The notes: generated from the letters alone by a model not told the origin. Positions 7,216-18,011 are shown, counted from the first letter of the stretch. The stretch: 64,000 bases of DNA from Chryseobacterium senegalense (GCA_001403755.1 CYUH01000015.1:598589-662588); one strand, 5' to 3'. Program-made: numbers and translations.

Positions 7216-9069
7216 ATGTGTGGAATCGTTGGATATACAGGTTTTCAAGATGCATACGAAGTAGTAATTAACGGTCTTCGAAGATTAGAATACAGAGGTT
7301 ACGATAGTGCAGGAATTGTATTAGATCGAGAGAATTCTAGTTTTGATGTTGCGAAAACAAAAGGAAAAGTAGATGATTTGGTGGCTGTTTCTGAAAACCT
7401 TTCAGGAAAATCACACGTCGGAATGGGCCACACCAGATGGGCAACCCATGGCGTACCAAGTGATCGAAATTCGCATCCGCACCTTTCAAATAGTGGAAAA
7501 ATTGCATTAGTGCATAATGGAATCATTGAGAATTATGATACCATTAAAATTATGCTTACCGAAAAAGGCTTCACCTTTAAATCTGAAACAGATACCGAAG
7601 TTTTAGTTAATCTGATTCAGTATTTTATGGATATGGATGCCTCCCTCGATTTTCCAACTGCGGTGAGATTTGCATTAAATGAAGTATATGGAGCTTACGC
7701 AATTACTGTAATGCATGATGATGACCCGGGAGTATTGGTGGTGGCGAGATTAGGTTCTCCGCTGGCAATCGGTTTGGGTACTAATGAATATTTTATTGCT
7801 TCCGATGCTTCTCCATTTGTGGAGTTTACCAAAGAAGCAGTTTATCTTGAAGAAGGTCATATGGCAACCATCTCTCTTGAGAAAGGCGTGGATATAAGAA
7901 CCATAAAGAATAACGAAAAAATTGTTCCACAAGTTCAAGAATTAAAACTGAGTTTGGAACAAATTGAAAAAGGTGGATATGAACATTTTATGTTGAAAGA
8001 AATTTTCGAGCAACCTAAATCAATCCACGATACATTAAGAGGAAGATTGCTTGTTGAAGAAGGAATCATTAAAATGGCGGGAATTTGGGATCATTTGGAT
8101 CGAATCAATAAAGCTCAAAAAATTACCATCATTGCTTGTGGAACTTCTTGGCATGCCGGATTAATTGGTGAATATTTAATTGAAGAATTCGCAAGAATTC
8201 CAGTTGAGGTTGAATATGCTTCTGAATTTAGATATAGAAATCCCATTATTACGGAAAACGATGTAGTAATTGCAATTTCCCAATCAGGTGAAACAGCAGA
8301 TACAATGGCTGCTTTAAAAATGGCCAAAGAAAAAGGAGCGTTTATCTATGGTATTTGCAATGTGGTAGATTCCTCAATTGCAAGAGTTACGGATGCGGGC
8401 TCTTATACTCATGCTGGTCCTGAAATTGGAGTGGCTTCTACAAAAGCTTTTACCGCACAGCTTACGGTTCTTTCTTTAATTGCGTTGAAGCTAGGTAAAC
8501 ACAAAGGAAACCTTAGCAATCAGGAATTCATGAGATTAATCACCGAGCTGGAAGCGATTCCGAAAAAAGTGGAAGAAGTGTTGGAAAAGACCCATGACAT
8601 CACGAAAGAAATCGCGAAGGACTTTGTGAATGCTCAAAACTTCCTTTATTTAGGAAGAGGATACAATTTCCCGGCAGCATTAGAAGGAGCCTTAAAGCTT
8701 AAAGAAATTTCTTATATCCACGCAGAAGGTTATCCGGCAGCGGAGATGAAACACGGACCAATTGCATTAATCGACGAGAATATGCCAATAGTGATCATTG
8801 CTCCGAAACAAGGACATTATGATAAAATTGTGAGCAATGTTCAGGAAATTAAAGCACGAAAAGGAAAGATCATCGCATTAGTAAATAAAGGAGACACTCA
8901 GGTTGCGGCTATGGCGGATTACGTGATAGAGTTCCCGGAAACATCCGAATGCTTTTCTCCGATAGTGGCTTCTGTTCCATTGCAATTATTGTCTTATTAT
9001 ATTGCCGTTTACAGAGGTGCAAATGTGGATCAACCTAGAAATTTGGCAAAATCTGTTACTGTGGAGTAA
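7216..9069 (+). CDS. glmS: Glutamine--fructose-6-phosphate aminotransferase (isomerizing)
   Basis: GlmS makes glucosamine-6-phosphate from fructose-6-phosphate and glutamine, the entry point to UDP-GlcNAc, peptidoglycan and lipid A. The 617-aa protein has an N-terminal class II glutamine amidotransferase domain (catalytic Cys2 in MCGIVGYTG, then RRLEYRGYDSAG and HTRWATHG) and two SIS domains (ACGTSWHAG, AISQSGETADT, STKAFTAQ), ending in LAKSVTVE as usual. No riboswitch or ribozyme is visible in the 29-bp gap upstream; it probably shares the upstream transcript. Confidence 0.97.
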   Translation: MCGIVGYTGFQDAYEVVINGLRRLEYRGYDSAGIVLDRENSSFDVAKTKGKVDDLVAVSENLSGKSHVGMGHTRWATHGVPSDRNSHPHLSNSGKIALVHNGIIENYDTIKIMLTEKGFTFKSETDTEVLVNLIQYFMDMDASLDFPTAVRFALNEVYGAYAITVMHDDDPGVLVVARLGSPLAIGLGTNEYFIASDASPFVEFTKEAVYLEEGHMATISLEKGVDIRTIKNNEKIVPQVQELKLSLEQIEKGGYEHFMLKEIFEQPKSIHDTLRGRLLVEEGIIKMAGIWDHLDRINKAQKITIIACGTSWHAGLIGEYLIEEFARIPVEVEYASEFRYRNPIITENDVVIAISQSGETADTMAALKMAKEKGAFIYGICNVVDSSIARVTDAGSYTHAGPEIGVASTKAFTAQLTVLSLIALKLGKHKGNLSNQEFMRLITELEAIPKKVEEVLEKTHDITKEIAKDFVNAQNFLYLGRGYNFPAALEGALKLKEISYIHAEGYPAAEMKHGPIALIDENMPIVIIAPKQGHYDKIVSNVQEIKARKGKIIALVNKGDTQVAAMADYVIEFPETSECFSPIVASVPLQLLSYYIAVYRGANVDQPRNLAKSVTVE

Positions 9070-9133
9070 AATAAATGTTAAATCTTACGAAATAATCCAA
9101 ACAATTTTTCGTTTTCCAAAAAAAACAATAATT

Positions 9134-9158
9134 GTTTTTCCAAAAAATTATATATTTA
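9134..9158 (+). promoter_or_regulatory. Possible promoter of the gldKLMN operon
   Basis: TATATTTA (9151-9158) is a one-mismatch -7 box (final G is A) with a TTG at 9132-9134, 16 bp upstream. It lies 22 nt before the gldK ATG, in the longest gap (111 bp) of the array. Confidence 0.35.
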
Positions 9159-9180
9159 CCGCTTAATTTTTAAAAATAGC

Positions 9181-10599
9181 ATGAAAAGAATATTTCTTTT
9201 ATTATTATCGGCATCCGCTGTAATTTCTTGTTCAAAAGGAGGAACATCTGCAGGAAGACCAGGATCTAAAACCAAAGGTGAGCTAGTTTCTGCAAGCAAA
9301 GGGAAATCTTTTGTTGCAGAGAGACCTTACGGAATGGTTGCAATACCTGCTGGTTCCTATGTAATGGGTTTAGCTGATCAGGATTTTACCAATACTCCGG
9401 AAAAAGCAAATCTGAAAACGGTAACTGTTTCTTCATTTTTTATGGATGAAACTGAGATTACCAATGCAGAATACAGACTTTTCGTTAATTATGTAAGAGA
9501 TTCTATTGCACGTACATTGCTGGCTGAAGCAGCTGGTGATGGCGGATCCACAGGAGACGGAAGATCAATTGGGGATTTTGCATATGCTTCAAAAAAAGCT
9601 GGTGATGAGAAAACAGCTTATCAAGAATTTATGGAGTCTCAAGGCGGGAGACAAGGATATGATGAGTCTAAAAAATTAGACTGGTCAGTTCCTTTGACTT
9701 GGAAAACGTCAGAATATCCTGATGCACAATATGCGGAAGTTTTAGAATCGATGTATTTGCCACCAGCAGAAAGAATTAATAATGAAAGAATTCTTGATAC
9801 TAGAAAATTACAGTATGCATACAGCTGGGAAGATGTTGAATCTGCAGTGAAAGATAAATCGAGAGGTGCAAATTATTTAAAGAAAGAGAGTATCGCAGTA
9901 TATCCGGATACTACCGTTTGGATCAAAGATTTCAATTATGCTTATAATGAGCCTTTGTACGACGGATATTTTTGGCATAGTGCTTATAAAAATTATCCAG
10001 TAGTAGGAGTTACCTGGGATCAGGCAAGAGCTTTTTGTAACTATAGGTCAAAAAGAAAATCGGATTATAACGAATCTTTGAAAAAGAAAAAACAAAAACC
10101 AATGTCTTTCCGTCTTCCAACGGAGGCTGAATGGGAATATGCAGCTAGAGGAGGGCTTTCTAACGCAACTTATCCATGGGGAGGACCTTATTTGCAAGAT
10201 GACAGAGGATGTTACCTAGCGAATTTCAAGCCAAAACGTGGTAATTATATCGAGGATGAGAAGAAAGGAACTTATACCTACACTGCGCCAGTAAAGCAAT
10301 TTCAGAAAAATGGTTACGGGTTGTACGATATGGCAGGTAACGTAGCAGAGTGGACAGAATCTCCTTACAATAACTCTACCTACCAATTTGCATCGACCCT
10401 AAACCCATATCTATCAAACCAAGCATACAGAGAACCAAGAAAAACCGTAAGAGGTGGTTCATGGAAAGATATCGGATACTTATTGATGACTGGTGCGAGA
10501 GATTATGAAAGAAAAGATTCAGCAAGAAGCTATATCGGATTCAGAACTGTACAGGATATTCCGGAAGGTTCAGCTAAATACAAAAAGAGAACAAACTAA
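9181..10599 (+). CDS. gldK: Type IX secretion/gliding lipoprotein GldK
   Basis: GldK is an outer-membrane-associated lipoprotein that forms a periplasmic ring with GldN in the type IX secretion system. The 472-aa product has a lipoprotein signal (AVISC, Cys 17). A formylglycine-generating-enzyme-like (SUMF1) fold follows: IPAGSYVMG near residue 57, MDETEITNAEYRLF at about 91-104, VVGVTWDQARAFCNY, FRLPTEAEWEYAARGG, and late GNVAEWTES and RGGSWKD motifs. Order and spacing with gldL, gldM and gldN are the conserved T9SS arrangement. Confidence 0.96.
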   Translation: MKRIFLLLLSASAVISCSKGGTSAGRPGSKTKGELVSASKGKSFVAERPYGMVAIPAGSYVMGLADQDFTNTPEKANLKTVTVSSFFMDETEITNAEYRLFVNYVRDSIARTLLAEAAGDGGSTGDGRSIGDFAYASKKAGDEKTAYQEFMESQGGRQGYDESKKLDWSVPLTWKTSEYPDAQYAEVLESMYLPPAERINNERILDTRKLQYAYSWEDVESAVKDKSRGANYLKKESIAVYPDTTVWIKDFNYAYNEPLYDGYFWHSAYKNYPVVGVTWDQARAFCNYRSKRKSDYNESLKKKKQKPMSFRLPTEAEWEYAARGGLSNATYPWGGPYLQDDRGCYLANFKPKRGNYIEDEKKGTYTYTAPVKQFQKNGYGLYDMAGNVAEWTESPYNNSTYQFASTLNPYLSNQAYREPRKTVRGGSWKDIGYLLMTGARDYERKDSARSYIGFRTVQDIPEGSAKYKKRTN

Positions 10600-10638
10600 A
10601 AACAAATAAATAATCTTAACTAAAAAAATTCAAATAAC

Positions 10639-11325
10639 ATGTTTAAAACTAAAGAAGGAATTTATAATTTCATTTATTCTATTGGTGCTGCAATCGTAAT
10701 TTTAGGTGCACTTTTCAAAATGACTCACTGGAGTTTGGGACCTCTTTCTGGTAACGTAATGTTGGCGGTAGGTCTAATCACTGAAGCTGTTATCTTTATC
10801 ATTTTTGCATTCGATCCTCCTAAAACTGAAGAATCTTATGCATGGGAAAATGTTTATCCTGAATTGCTAGATTCACACGCAACTCCTAATCCAAGACATT
10901 CTACCATGGCAGTTCAATCTGCCGAAGTAAAAGAATTGCAAGTTTCATTGTCCGATAAATTAGATCAAATGCTTGCTGATGCTAAATTAGATGCTGGTTT
11001 ATTCGAAAGATTAAGAGCAGGTATTGATAATTTCTCAAATTCTGTTGATCAGATCAATAAAACAGTTGATGTTACAAGTGCTACACAAAAATATAATGAT
11101 CAATTGACTTTAGCTTCAAGCCATTTGGAAAGCATGAATGCTCTTTATGCACTACAGTTAGAGCACGGAAAAATTCAATCGGAATACAGCAAAAAATATG
11201 TTGAGGATATGCAGAAATCTGTTGCTCATTCAGAAAAATTCAACGAAGAATTATCAGGATTAACTTCTAACCTCAATAATCTTAACAGAGTATACGGCGG
11301 AATGCTTAGCGCGATGAAATCATAG
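10639..11325 (+). CDS. gldL: Type IX secretion motor protein GldL
   Basis: GldL is the inner-membrane stator-like half of the proton-driven GldLM motor that powers T9SS and gliding. The 228-aa product has two N-terminal transmembrane helices (about residues 9-27 and 38-57). The conserved FKMTHW motif lies between them, and a membrane glutamate (Glu49 in GLITEA) sits where the known proton-pathway acid lies. A long cytoplasmic coiled-coil tail follows. It is 39 bp downstream of gldK. Confidence 0.96.
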   Translation: MFKTKEGIYNFIYSIGAAIVILGALFKMTHWSLGPLSGNVMLAVGLITEAVIFIIFAFDPPKTEESYAWENVYPELLDSHATPNPRHSTMAVQSAEVKELQVSLSDKLDQMLADAKLDAGLFERLRAGIDNFSNSVDQINKTVDVTSATQKYNDQLTLASSHLESMNALYALQLEHGKIQSEYSKKYVEDMQKSVAHSEKFNEELSGLTSNLNNLNRVYGGMLSAMKS

Positions 11326-11379
11326 TTTTCTAACCATTATTTATTTAAAATTTAAAATTATTAACAAAATTTACTAAAA

Positions 11380-12939
11380 ATGGCACAGGGAAAACAGACA
11401 CCTCGTCAGAAGATGATCAATTTGATGTATCTTGTTTTCATTGCAATGCTTGCAATGCAAATTGACCAGGAAATCATCCGCTCATATAAAGACACTACGG
11501 GATCTCTAGAAGAAACAAGAGTTCTTACTGAAAACAATAATTCCATCTTTAAAAGGACTTTAGAAGCAAAAGCAAAAAATTCTCCTGAAACTTTTCAGGC
11601 ACCTTTAGATAGCTACATCGGTTTAGAAGCAAAAGCTGAAGACTTAGTTTCAACTATTGAAGGGATGAAAATTTCATTAAGCAAAGACGCTGAGTATAGC
11701 AAAAGTGCAGAAATTCAAGAAAGTTTTGCAGCTCTTAACAATACTGAGCCTTCTACCAATTTGTTTTTTGCTGGTGGTGATGAAAATAAACCATCGAAAG
11801 CTGCACAGGATTTAAAGACAAAAATAGAAGCTTTCAAAGCTTATATCACTCAAACTTATGGATCTAATCCATTGATGAAAGAAGTGGTAGCAAGAACCAA
11901 TAAGCAAATGATCTCTGAGTTCGCAAAACCACAGAATGGTAAAAATTGGTTGCAGTACAAGTTCTACAATCAGCCACTTATTGCAGCATTGTCTAACCTT
12001 GAAGTAATTCAGTCTTCCGCTAGAGGAATCCAGGGGGATGCATTATCTGTAATGCTTCAAGAAAAAGTAGATGCAGATATTAAATTTGATGCTTACCAAG
12101 CTATAGTTTCTGCTCCAGCGACTGTAATTCAAGGTGAACCTGCTACGGCTTCTGTTGCCATTGGAAATTATTCCAGCAATGTTCCCGGATTATCAATGCC
12201 AGGATTGTCTGTACAAAACGGCCAAGGAACAGCTACACTTAATACAAGTGGCTTGGGTGAACAAAAATTCGCTGGTACGATTTCCTTCACCGATGTAAGT
12301 GGTAAGGTGATTTCGTTACCTTATAATCATACTTATAAAGTAATCGCAGGTGCTCAGGAACTTAAAGCTCAGAAAGGAGCAATCGTAACTGCGGATAAAA
12401 TGAATGTATTATACCGAGGATTAGCCAACCCAGTTTCTGGATCAATCTTAGGTGCTGATATGTCAGGAATTTCTCTTTCTGCTGCTGGAGCGTCTGTAAG
12501 TGGTAGCGGTGGAAAATGGACAGTAACACCTGGTGCGGGAAGCACGGTAACATTAACGATTTCTGGTAAAGATCCTAAAGGAGGTACTATCTCTCAGTCT
12601 TTCCCTTTCAGAATTAAAAATGTTCCGCCACCAATCGGTCAGGTTCAAGGCAAAAATATCGTTTCGATGCCTGCAAGTTCAATTCCAAACCAAAGAGTAA
12701 CTGCCGATATGCCAGATTTCGATTTCCCTGTAAGTTTCACTGTAAACAGTTTCATGTTTAAAGTTCCTGGTAAAGCAGCAATGCTTGTAAACGGAAACTC
12801 CATGAGCGCTGTAGCTAATCTTACAAAAGGACTTAGAAATGGCGATATTGCTTATGTATTTAATATCAAAGCAACTGCGACAGGACTTGGAAACCAGCAA
12901 TTGCAGAATATCGGAAACGTCATAATAAACGTACAATAA
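11380..12939 (+). CDS. gldM: Type IX secretion motor protein GldM
   Basis: GldM is the periplasm-spanning half of the GldLM motor. The 519-aa product has the typical N-terminus (KQTPRQKMINLMYLVFIAML) with one transmembrane helix at about residues 15-33, a helical region to about residue 230, and then serial beta-sandwich domains (D2-D4) ending in a conserved region that contacts the GldKN ring. Length and gene order are standard. Confidence 0.96.
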   Translation: MAQGKQTPRQKMINLMYLVFIAMLAMQIDQEIIRSYKDTTGSLEETRVLTENNNSIFKRTLEAKAKNSPETFQAPLDSYIGLEAKAEDLVSTIEGMKISLSKDAEYSKSAEIQESFAALNNTEPSTNLFFAGGDENKPSKAAQDLKTKIEAFKAYITQTYGSNPLMKEVVARTNKQMISEFAKPQNGKNWLQYKFYNQPLIAALSNLEVIQSSARGIQGDALSVMLQEKVDADIKFDAYQAIVSAPATVIQGEPATASVAIGNYSSNVPGLSMPGLSVQNGQGTATLNTSGLGEQKFAGTISFTDVSGKVISLPYNHTYKVIAGAQELKAQKGAIVTADKMNVLYRGLANPVSGSILGADMSGISLSAAGASVSGSGGKWTVTPGAGSTVTLTISGKDPKGGTISQSFPFRIKNVPPPIGQVQGKNIVSMPASSIPNQRVTADMPDFDFPVSFTVNSFMFKVPGKAAMLVNGNSMSAVANLTKGLRNGDIAYVFNIKATATGLGNQQLQNIGNVIINVQ

Positions 12940-12977
12940 TTACGTTGTAAAATCATATATAATAATTTTCCAGAAAA

Positions 12978-14066
12978 ATGAGAAAGATACTGTTTCTATT
13001 TTTAGCTTTAAGTTTTCTAGGGTTAAATGCTCAAAAAAAGAAAAAAACCTTAAGTAAGAAAAAAGCTAAAACAACAAAAGTCGCTAAAGCTGATGCTGGC
13101 GCAAACATGGGAAATGTGGATTCGTTGGTCAATGCATATGCTGCACCGGCTGTTCAGGAAGTGCCTGATGAGCCAATTACTTCAATGTCTATTCTGAATG
13201 CTAAATCCCCGGAATCTTTCAGAAAATACCGCGAACTTGGTCTTGTAAAAAAAGGAGACTCTTTAGTTTCCAATAAAGTTACACCTTTGAAGTACGGTTA
13301 TATCGAGGATAAAGATATCTTGAAGAGTATGGTAGTTTGGGAAATTATTGATATGAATGATAAATTGAACCAACCTTTTTACCATAATGAAGATGGATTG
13401 GTTTCTCAAAATAAATCTTTATACCAAGTACTATTTGATGCGATCAACGATGGTAGAATAAAAGAAGTTTATGACGATGAAATGTTTCTTACCAGATTAA
13501 GTCCAGATGCAATTCAGTCCAGAATTAAAAATGCAGTATTGAGTGACGCTGGTATCAACAGAATGAACGAAAATGGTGGTAAACTTACCGAGGAGGAGCA
13601 AAAAGAATTTACCAACGTTTATGAAACCAAAACTGAAAATGTAAAAGTTTTGAAAATCAAAGGGATGTGGTACATCGACAGAAGAGATAGCCAAATGAAG
13701 TATAGACTTTTGGGTATAGCTGCGATGGGACAAGATCCTGCTACAATGGGACAATACGGACCAGATGGGCAACCTTTGGCTTCGAAAGATGAATTGATCG
13801 ACTTGTTCTGGGTGTATTATCCTGACGCAAGGGAAGTTTTAGCAAATACCATTGTTTTCAATAGTAAAAACTTGGCTTCTGATATTAGTTTTGATGATAT
13901 TCTTAATGCAAGAAGATTTTCTACTGTGATTTACAAATCAGATAACGGTTTAGGAAATGGGGTGATCAAAGATTATATTCCACGCGATGCAGATGCTCAA
14001 TTGGAAGAAAGCGAAAGAATCAAAGCTCAAATTCTTCAAATGGAAAATGATATGTGGAATTACTAA
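12978..14066 (+). CDS. gldN: Type IX secretion protein GldN
   Basis: GldN is the periplasmic partner of GldK in the T9SS ring. The 362-aa product has a Sec signal peptide (RKILFLFLALSFLGLNAQ), a lysine-rich stretch, then the GldN/PorN domain, including LFDAINDGRIKEVYDDEMFLTR split across about residues 149-171 and the DLFWVYYPDAREVLA segment. It closes the gldKLMN operon and is followed by a strong terminator. Confidence 0.95.
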   Translation: MRKILFLFLALSFLGLNAQKKKKTLSKKKAKTTKVAKADAGANMGNVDSLVNAYAAPAVQEVPDEPITSMSILNAKSPESFRKYRELGLVKKGDSLVSNKVTPLKYGYIEDKDILKSMVVWEIIDMNDKLNQPFYHNEDGLVSQNKSLYQVLFDAINDGRIKEVYDDEMFLTRLSPDAIQSRIKNAVLSDAGINRMNENGGKLTEEEQKEFTNVYETKTENVKVLKIKGMWYIDRRDSQMKYRLLGIAAMGQDPATMGQYGPDGQPLASKDELIDLFWVYYPDAREVLANTIVFNSKNLASDISFDDILNARRFSTVIYKSDNGLGNGVIKDYIPRDADAQLEESERIKAQILQMENDMWNY

Positions 14067-14085
14067 AATTCCATTGTAATACAAC

Positions 14086-14119
14086 AAAAACCTGAGTATC
14101 TTTACTCAGGTTTTTTTTT
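14086..14119 (+). terminator. Rho-independent terminator of the gldKLMN operon
   Basis: AAACCTGAGTA (14088-14098) pairs perfectly with TACTCAGGTTT (14103-14113) around a 4-nt loop, followed by a T run. Confidence 0.9.
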
Positions 14120-14144
14120 AACCAAAGATTTAGTTTGTTTTAAA

Positions 14145-15173
14145 ATGAAAAATATCGATTATATCATCGTTGGCGGTGGCTATTCCGGACTTTTTTTTGC
14201 TCATCAATTGATAAAAAATAAAAAAAGTTTTGTTCTTTTTACTGATAATAATAAAGGCGCATCGCAGGTGTCTGCAGGTATTGTAAATCCTGTAGTTCTC
14301 AAAAGATTTACAACTTTCTGGCTGGCTAATGAACAAATAGATTTTTTAGAGAAAACTTTAGATGAAATTCAAGTTTATACCGGTAGAAACTATGGAATTA
14401 GACAGCCTGTTCAACGGATTTTTCATGATGAAGCTGAGCAAAAATTATGGCGTAAAAAAGCAGAAAATGAGACGCTACAACCTTTTCTGAATACCGATTT
14501 TGAATATGCCGATGGTGTGAGTAATCCTTTTAAAACCGGAATTGTAAATCATTCGCTTAGGTTAGCGGTCAGTGATTTTTTTGAGGATTTTTTTGCTTAT
14601 CTTACCAAAGAAAACATCCTTATTGCTGAGCGGTTTGAGTATAATGCGCTACACAAAAGTACCTATAAAGATTTTGAGTTTAAGCACATCGTTTTCTGTG
14701 AAGGAATGGAGGTGAAGAATAATCCTTTTTTTAATTTTATCCCTGTAGAGCCAAATAAAGGACATCATTTATTGGTGAAATTGGCGCAACCATTACCGTC
14801 GAAGTTTATCATTAAGAAGAAACATTTTCTGTTTCCACTAAAAGAAGGACTTTATTATTACGGAGGTACCTATGATAGAGATGCGCAAGGGGAGGCCGTA
14901 GATCAGGAGGCGGTGAGACAACTGAAAGAAGGATTGCAGGAAATTTATAAGGATCAATTCGAAATAGTAGAGGTAAAAGTAGGTTTCAGACCGACAGTGA
15001 AAGACAGAAGACCTATTCTAGGAAGACACGCAACTGAAGAAAATTATTATGTTTTCAACGGTCTCGGTGCAAGAGGTATCCTCAATGGCAGCTATTTTTC
15101 CGCTCAATTGTATCATTTTATAGAAGACGGAAAAGCTCTAAACGACGAGGTTTCCATAGAACGTTTTTCATAA
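14145..15173 (+). CDS. FAD-dependent oxidoreductase (DAO family)
   Basis: The 342-aa protein has an N-terminal FAD dinucleotide-binding motif (DYIIVGGGYSGLFFA, residues 4-18). The C-terminal motifs are typical of the D-amino-acid oxidase/glycine oxidase family: GLYYYGGTYD, GFRPTVKDRRPILGRH (about 286-301) and the FAD-contacting GLGARG. The substrate cannot be told from sequence. It follows the gldN terminator by about 25 bp. No T9SS function is implied. Confidence 0.8.
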   Translation: MKNIDYIIVGGGYSGLFFAHQLIKNKKSFVLFTDNNKGASQVSAGIVNPVVLKRFTTFWLANEQIDFLEKTLDEIQVYTGRNYGIRQPVQRIFHDEAEQKLWRKKAENETLQPFLNTDFEYADGVSNPFKTGIVNHSLRLAVSDFFEDFFAYLTKENILIAERFEYNALHKSTYKDFEFKHIVFCEGMEVKNNPFFNFIPVEPNKGHHLLVKLAQPLPSKFIIKKKHFLFPLKEGLYYYGGTYDRDAQGEAVDQEAVRQLKEGLQEIYKDQFEIVEVKVGFRPTVKDRRPILGRHATEENYYVFNGLGARGILNGSYFSAQLYHFIEDGKALNDEVSIERFS

Positions 15174-15214
15174 TTCATATTTTGTTGCCATAAACACCTT
15201 GCATTAAATACACA

Positions 15215-15249
15215 AAATCCTCATTAACGATAATGTGTACTGAGGATTT
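15215..15249. terminator. Hairpin between convergent FAD-oxidoreductase and sdhB genes
   Basis: AAATCCTCA pairs with TGAGGATTT, with an inner CATTA/TAATG hairpin in the loop. No T run follows, so it is a weak bidirectional terminator candidate. Confidence 0.4.
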
Positions 15250-15316
15250 CTGCATATTACTCATCACAATTGATGTCGGTATCACGACAAAATTCGGATG
15301 CTGAATTTATAAGCGT

Positions 15317-16072
15317 TTAGAAACTATTTTTTCGTAAAAACAAAGCTCTACCATATTCAAAATTCATTCTTGCAATATTCAAAACTGAAATTCCTTGCGG
15401 ACATTCCACCTCACATGCTTCTGTATTGGAACAGTGACCAAAATGCTCAGCATCCATTTGATTCACCATATTAATCACTCTTTCACTCCGTTCTTCTTTT
15501 CCTTGTGGCAGCAAGACCATGTGACTAATCTTTGCGGAGGTAAATAATGCGGCACTTGCATTTTTACACGTTGCTACACAAGCTCCGCAACCAATACATG
15601 CGGCGGAATCAAAGGCTTCCTCAGCAGTTTGATGGGTTATTGCGATGGCTGTTGCATCCGGTGCTTGACCAGTATTTACCGATACAAAACCACCGGAAGA
15701 AATAATTCTATCAAATGCCGAACGGTCAATTTTCAAGTCTTTTTTCACCGGAAAAGCTAAGGCGCGGAAAGGCTCAATAACGATGGTATCTCCATCTTTG
15801 AAAGACCTTAAGTGAAGCTGACAGGTGGTAGTATGTTCCAATGGTCCGTGAGCCAATCCATTAATCATTACCCCACATTGGCCGCAAATGCCTTCCCGAC
15901 AATCATGGTCAAACTCAACAGGTTCGTCACCTTGTAGGATCAATTTCTCATTCAAACTATCCAGCATTTCTAAAAAAGACATGTGAGGATTTAGGTGTTT
16001 CAAATCATAATTCACCAGTTTCCCTTCACTCTGATTATCTTTCTGTCTCCATATTTTAAGATGTAAATCCAT
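15317..16072 (-). CDS. sdhB: Succinate dehydrogenase/fumarate reductase iron-sulfur subunit
   Basis: SdhB carries electrons from the FAD subunit to the membrane anchor through three iron-sulfur clusters. In the 251-aa protein the [2Fe-2S] ligands are in [11 protein letters not shown] (about residues 58-68) plus a later Cys, and the [4Fe-4S] and [3Fe-4S] ligands are in [11 protein letters not shown] and [14 protein letters not shown]. The sequence follows the B-type (Bacteroidetes/epsilon) SQR-QFR pattern. It is the last gene of the operon, 11 bp after sdhA. Confidence 0.96.
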   Translation of the reverse strand: MDLHLKIWRQKDNQSEGKLVNYDLKHLNPHMSFLEMLDSLNEKLILQGDEPVEFDHDCREGICGQCGVMINGLAHGPLEHTTTCQLHLRSFKDGDTIVIEPFRALAFPVKKDLKIDRSAFDRIISSGGFVSVNTGQAPDATAIAITHQTAEEAFDSAACIGCGACVATCKNASAALFTSAKISHMVLLPQGKEERSERVINMVNQMDAEHFGHCSNTEACEVECPQGISVLNIARMNFEYGRALFLRKNSF

Positions 16073-16083
16073 AGGTTTTTGTT

Positions 16084-18000
16084 TTATTTGTAACTTCTTA
16101 CGGTTGGCTGTATTTCTTCAAAAATTAGGGGCTCTTTAATGAATTCTGGTTCATTATTTTCCCCCTTCCAGGCCCAAGCGGAAATAAATTGAAATTCATC
16201 ATCATTCCTCAAAGCTTCTCCATCCGGAGTTTGAAATTCTTCACGAAAATGTGCGCCGCAAGATTCCTTTCGGGTTAGAGCATCATAGCACATCAATTCA
16301 CCTATTTCAAAATAATCAGCAACGCGACCGGCTTTTTCAAGTTCAGCGTTCATTGCTTGGGCTTTTCCTGATACTTTTACCTCCCTATAAAATTCCTGTT
16401 TTAACTTTTTTATCTCTTTGATGGCGAATTGTAAACCTTTTTCATTTCTGGCTAAACCACAATAATCGTAAAGCAATTTGCCTAAAGTTTTGTGGAAATA
16501 ATCGACAGTTTTTGTTCCATTAATATTGATGAAACGATCAATTTGCTGCTTAATTTGATTTTCAGCTTTGTCAAATTCTACCCCATCGGTTGAGATTTTT
16601 CCGCTATGGATTTCCTGAGACAAATAATTGGCAATGGTATATGGTGCAATAAAATACCCGTCAACGGAAGCTTGAAGTAGGGAATTGGCTCCCAATCGAT
16701 TCGCACCGTGATCGGCAAAATTAGCTTCTCCTAAAGCAAACAATCCTGGAATGGTGGTCATTAATTCATAATCTACCCAAAGTCCACCCATAGAAAAATG
16801 TGCGGATGGCGAAATCATCATTGGCTCCTGATAGGCATTATATCCTGTGATTTTAAGATACATATCGAATAAATTCCCATATTTCTCCTCAATTTTTTCT
16901 TTACCTTGTTCTTTAATTGCTTTAGAAAAATCAAGATATACTGCATTTTTCAACGGTCCTATTCCGAAACCTGCATCAATTCGTTCTTTTGCAGCTCGCG
17001 AAGAAATATCTCTTGGTGCCAGATTTCCGAAAGCAGGATATCGTCTTTCCAGATAATAATCTCTTTCGTTTTCAGGGATTTCGTTAGGAGGCCTGGTTTC
17101 ATTTTCTTTTAAAGGAACCCAGATTCTACCGTCATTTCTCAAAGACTCAGACATCAACGTTAATTTTGATTGATAGTCTCCTGACTGTGGTAATGAAGTA
17201 GGATGCACTTGAATCCAACTGGGTGAAGCCATCAAAGCTCCTTTTTTATGCGCTCTCCAAATTGCAGAACCATTACAACCCATCGCCAAAGTAGATAAAT
17301 AATAGATTTTTCCATACCCTCCTGTAGCCAAAACAACGGCGTGGGCTGCGTGTCTTTCGATTTCTCCAGTATCTAAATTTCTTACAATAATACCTCTCGC
17401 TTTTCCTTCGATGACCACCAAATCCAGCATCTCATGTCTCGTAAATAACTGAACGCTTTTTTTCCCGACCTGACGCATTAAAGCCTGATAAGCGCCCAGA
17501 AGCAATTGCTGTCCCGTTTGTCCTCTTGCATAAAAGGTTCGGCTTACCTGAACCCCACCAAATGAACGATTATTCAGGTAACCGCCGTATTCCCGGCCAA
17601 AAGGAACACCTTGCGCTACAGCTTGGTCGATTAGATTTAAAGAACATTCTGCCATTCGGTAAACATTGGCTTCACGGGCTCTGAAATCTCCACCTTTTAA
17701 AGTATCAACAAACATTCGATACACACTGTCGCCATCATTTTTGTAATTTTTAGCAGCATTCACTCCTCCTTGAGCCGCTACAGAATGCGCCCTTCTCGCA
17801 CTGTCCTGAAAACAGAATGATTTTACATTATAGCCCATCTCACCTAATGAAGCTGCAACGGAGCTCCCGGCTAATCCTGTGCCGACAACAATGATATCCA
17901 GTTTTTTTCTGTTGGCGGGATTAACGAGCTTAGCGGTTTTCTTATAATTTTCCCATTTCTGTTCTAATGGTCCTTCCGGTATTTTTGAATTTAAGATCAT
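16084..18000 (-). CDS. sdhA: Succinate dehydrogenase/fumarate reductase flavoprotein subunit
   Basis: SdhA holds covalent FAD and oxidises succinate (or reduces fumarate). The 638-aa protein has the nucleotide-binding motif [13 protein letters not shown] (about residues 38-50), the FAD-linking histidine in [14 protein letters not shown], the capping domain, and [20 protein letters not shown] split over the C-terminal FAD region with LGANSLLQ. Length fits B-type enzymes. It lies 11 bp from both sdhC and sdhB. Confidence 0.97.
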   Translation of the reverse strand: MILNSKIPEGPLEQKWENYKKTAKLVNPANRKKLDIIVVGTGLAGSSVAASLGEMGYNVKSFCFQDSARRAHSVAAQGGVNAAKNYKNDGDSVYRMFVDTLKGGDFRAREANVYRMAECSLNLIDQAVAQGVPFGREYGGYLNNRSFGGVQVSRTFYARGQTGQQLLLGAYQALMRQVGKKSVQLFTRHEMLDLVVIEGKARGIIVRNLDTGEIERHAAHAVVLATGGYGKIYYLSTLAMGCNGSAIWRAHKKGALMASPSWIQVHPTSLPQSGDYQSKLTLMSESLRNDGRIWVPLKENETRPPNEIPENERDYYLERRYPAFGNLAPRDISSRAAKERIDAGFGIGPLKNAVYLDFSKAIKEQGKEKIEEKYGNLFDMYLKITGYNAYQEPMMISPSAHFSMGGLWVDYELMTTIPGLFALGEANFADHGANRLGANSLLQASVDGYFIAPYTIANYLSQEIHSGKISTDGVEFDKAENQIKQQIDRFININGTKTVDYFHKTLGKLLYDYCGLARNEKGLQFAIKEIKKLKQEFYREVKVSGKAQAMNAELEKAGRVADYFEIGELMCYDALTRKESCGAHFREEFQTPDGEALRNDDEFQFISAWAWKGENNEPEFIKEPLIFEEIQPTVRSYK

Positions 18001-18011
18001 ACTGTCAAAAT

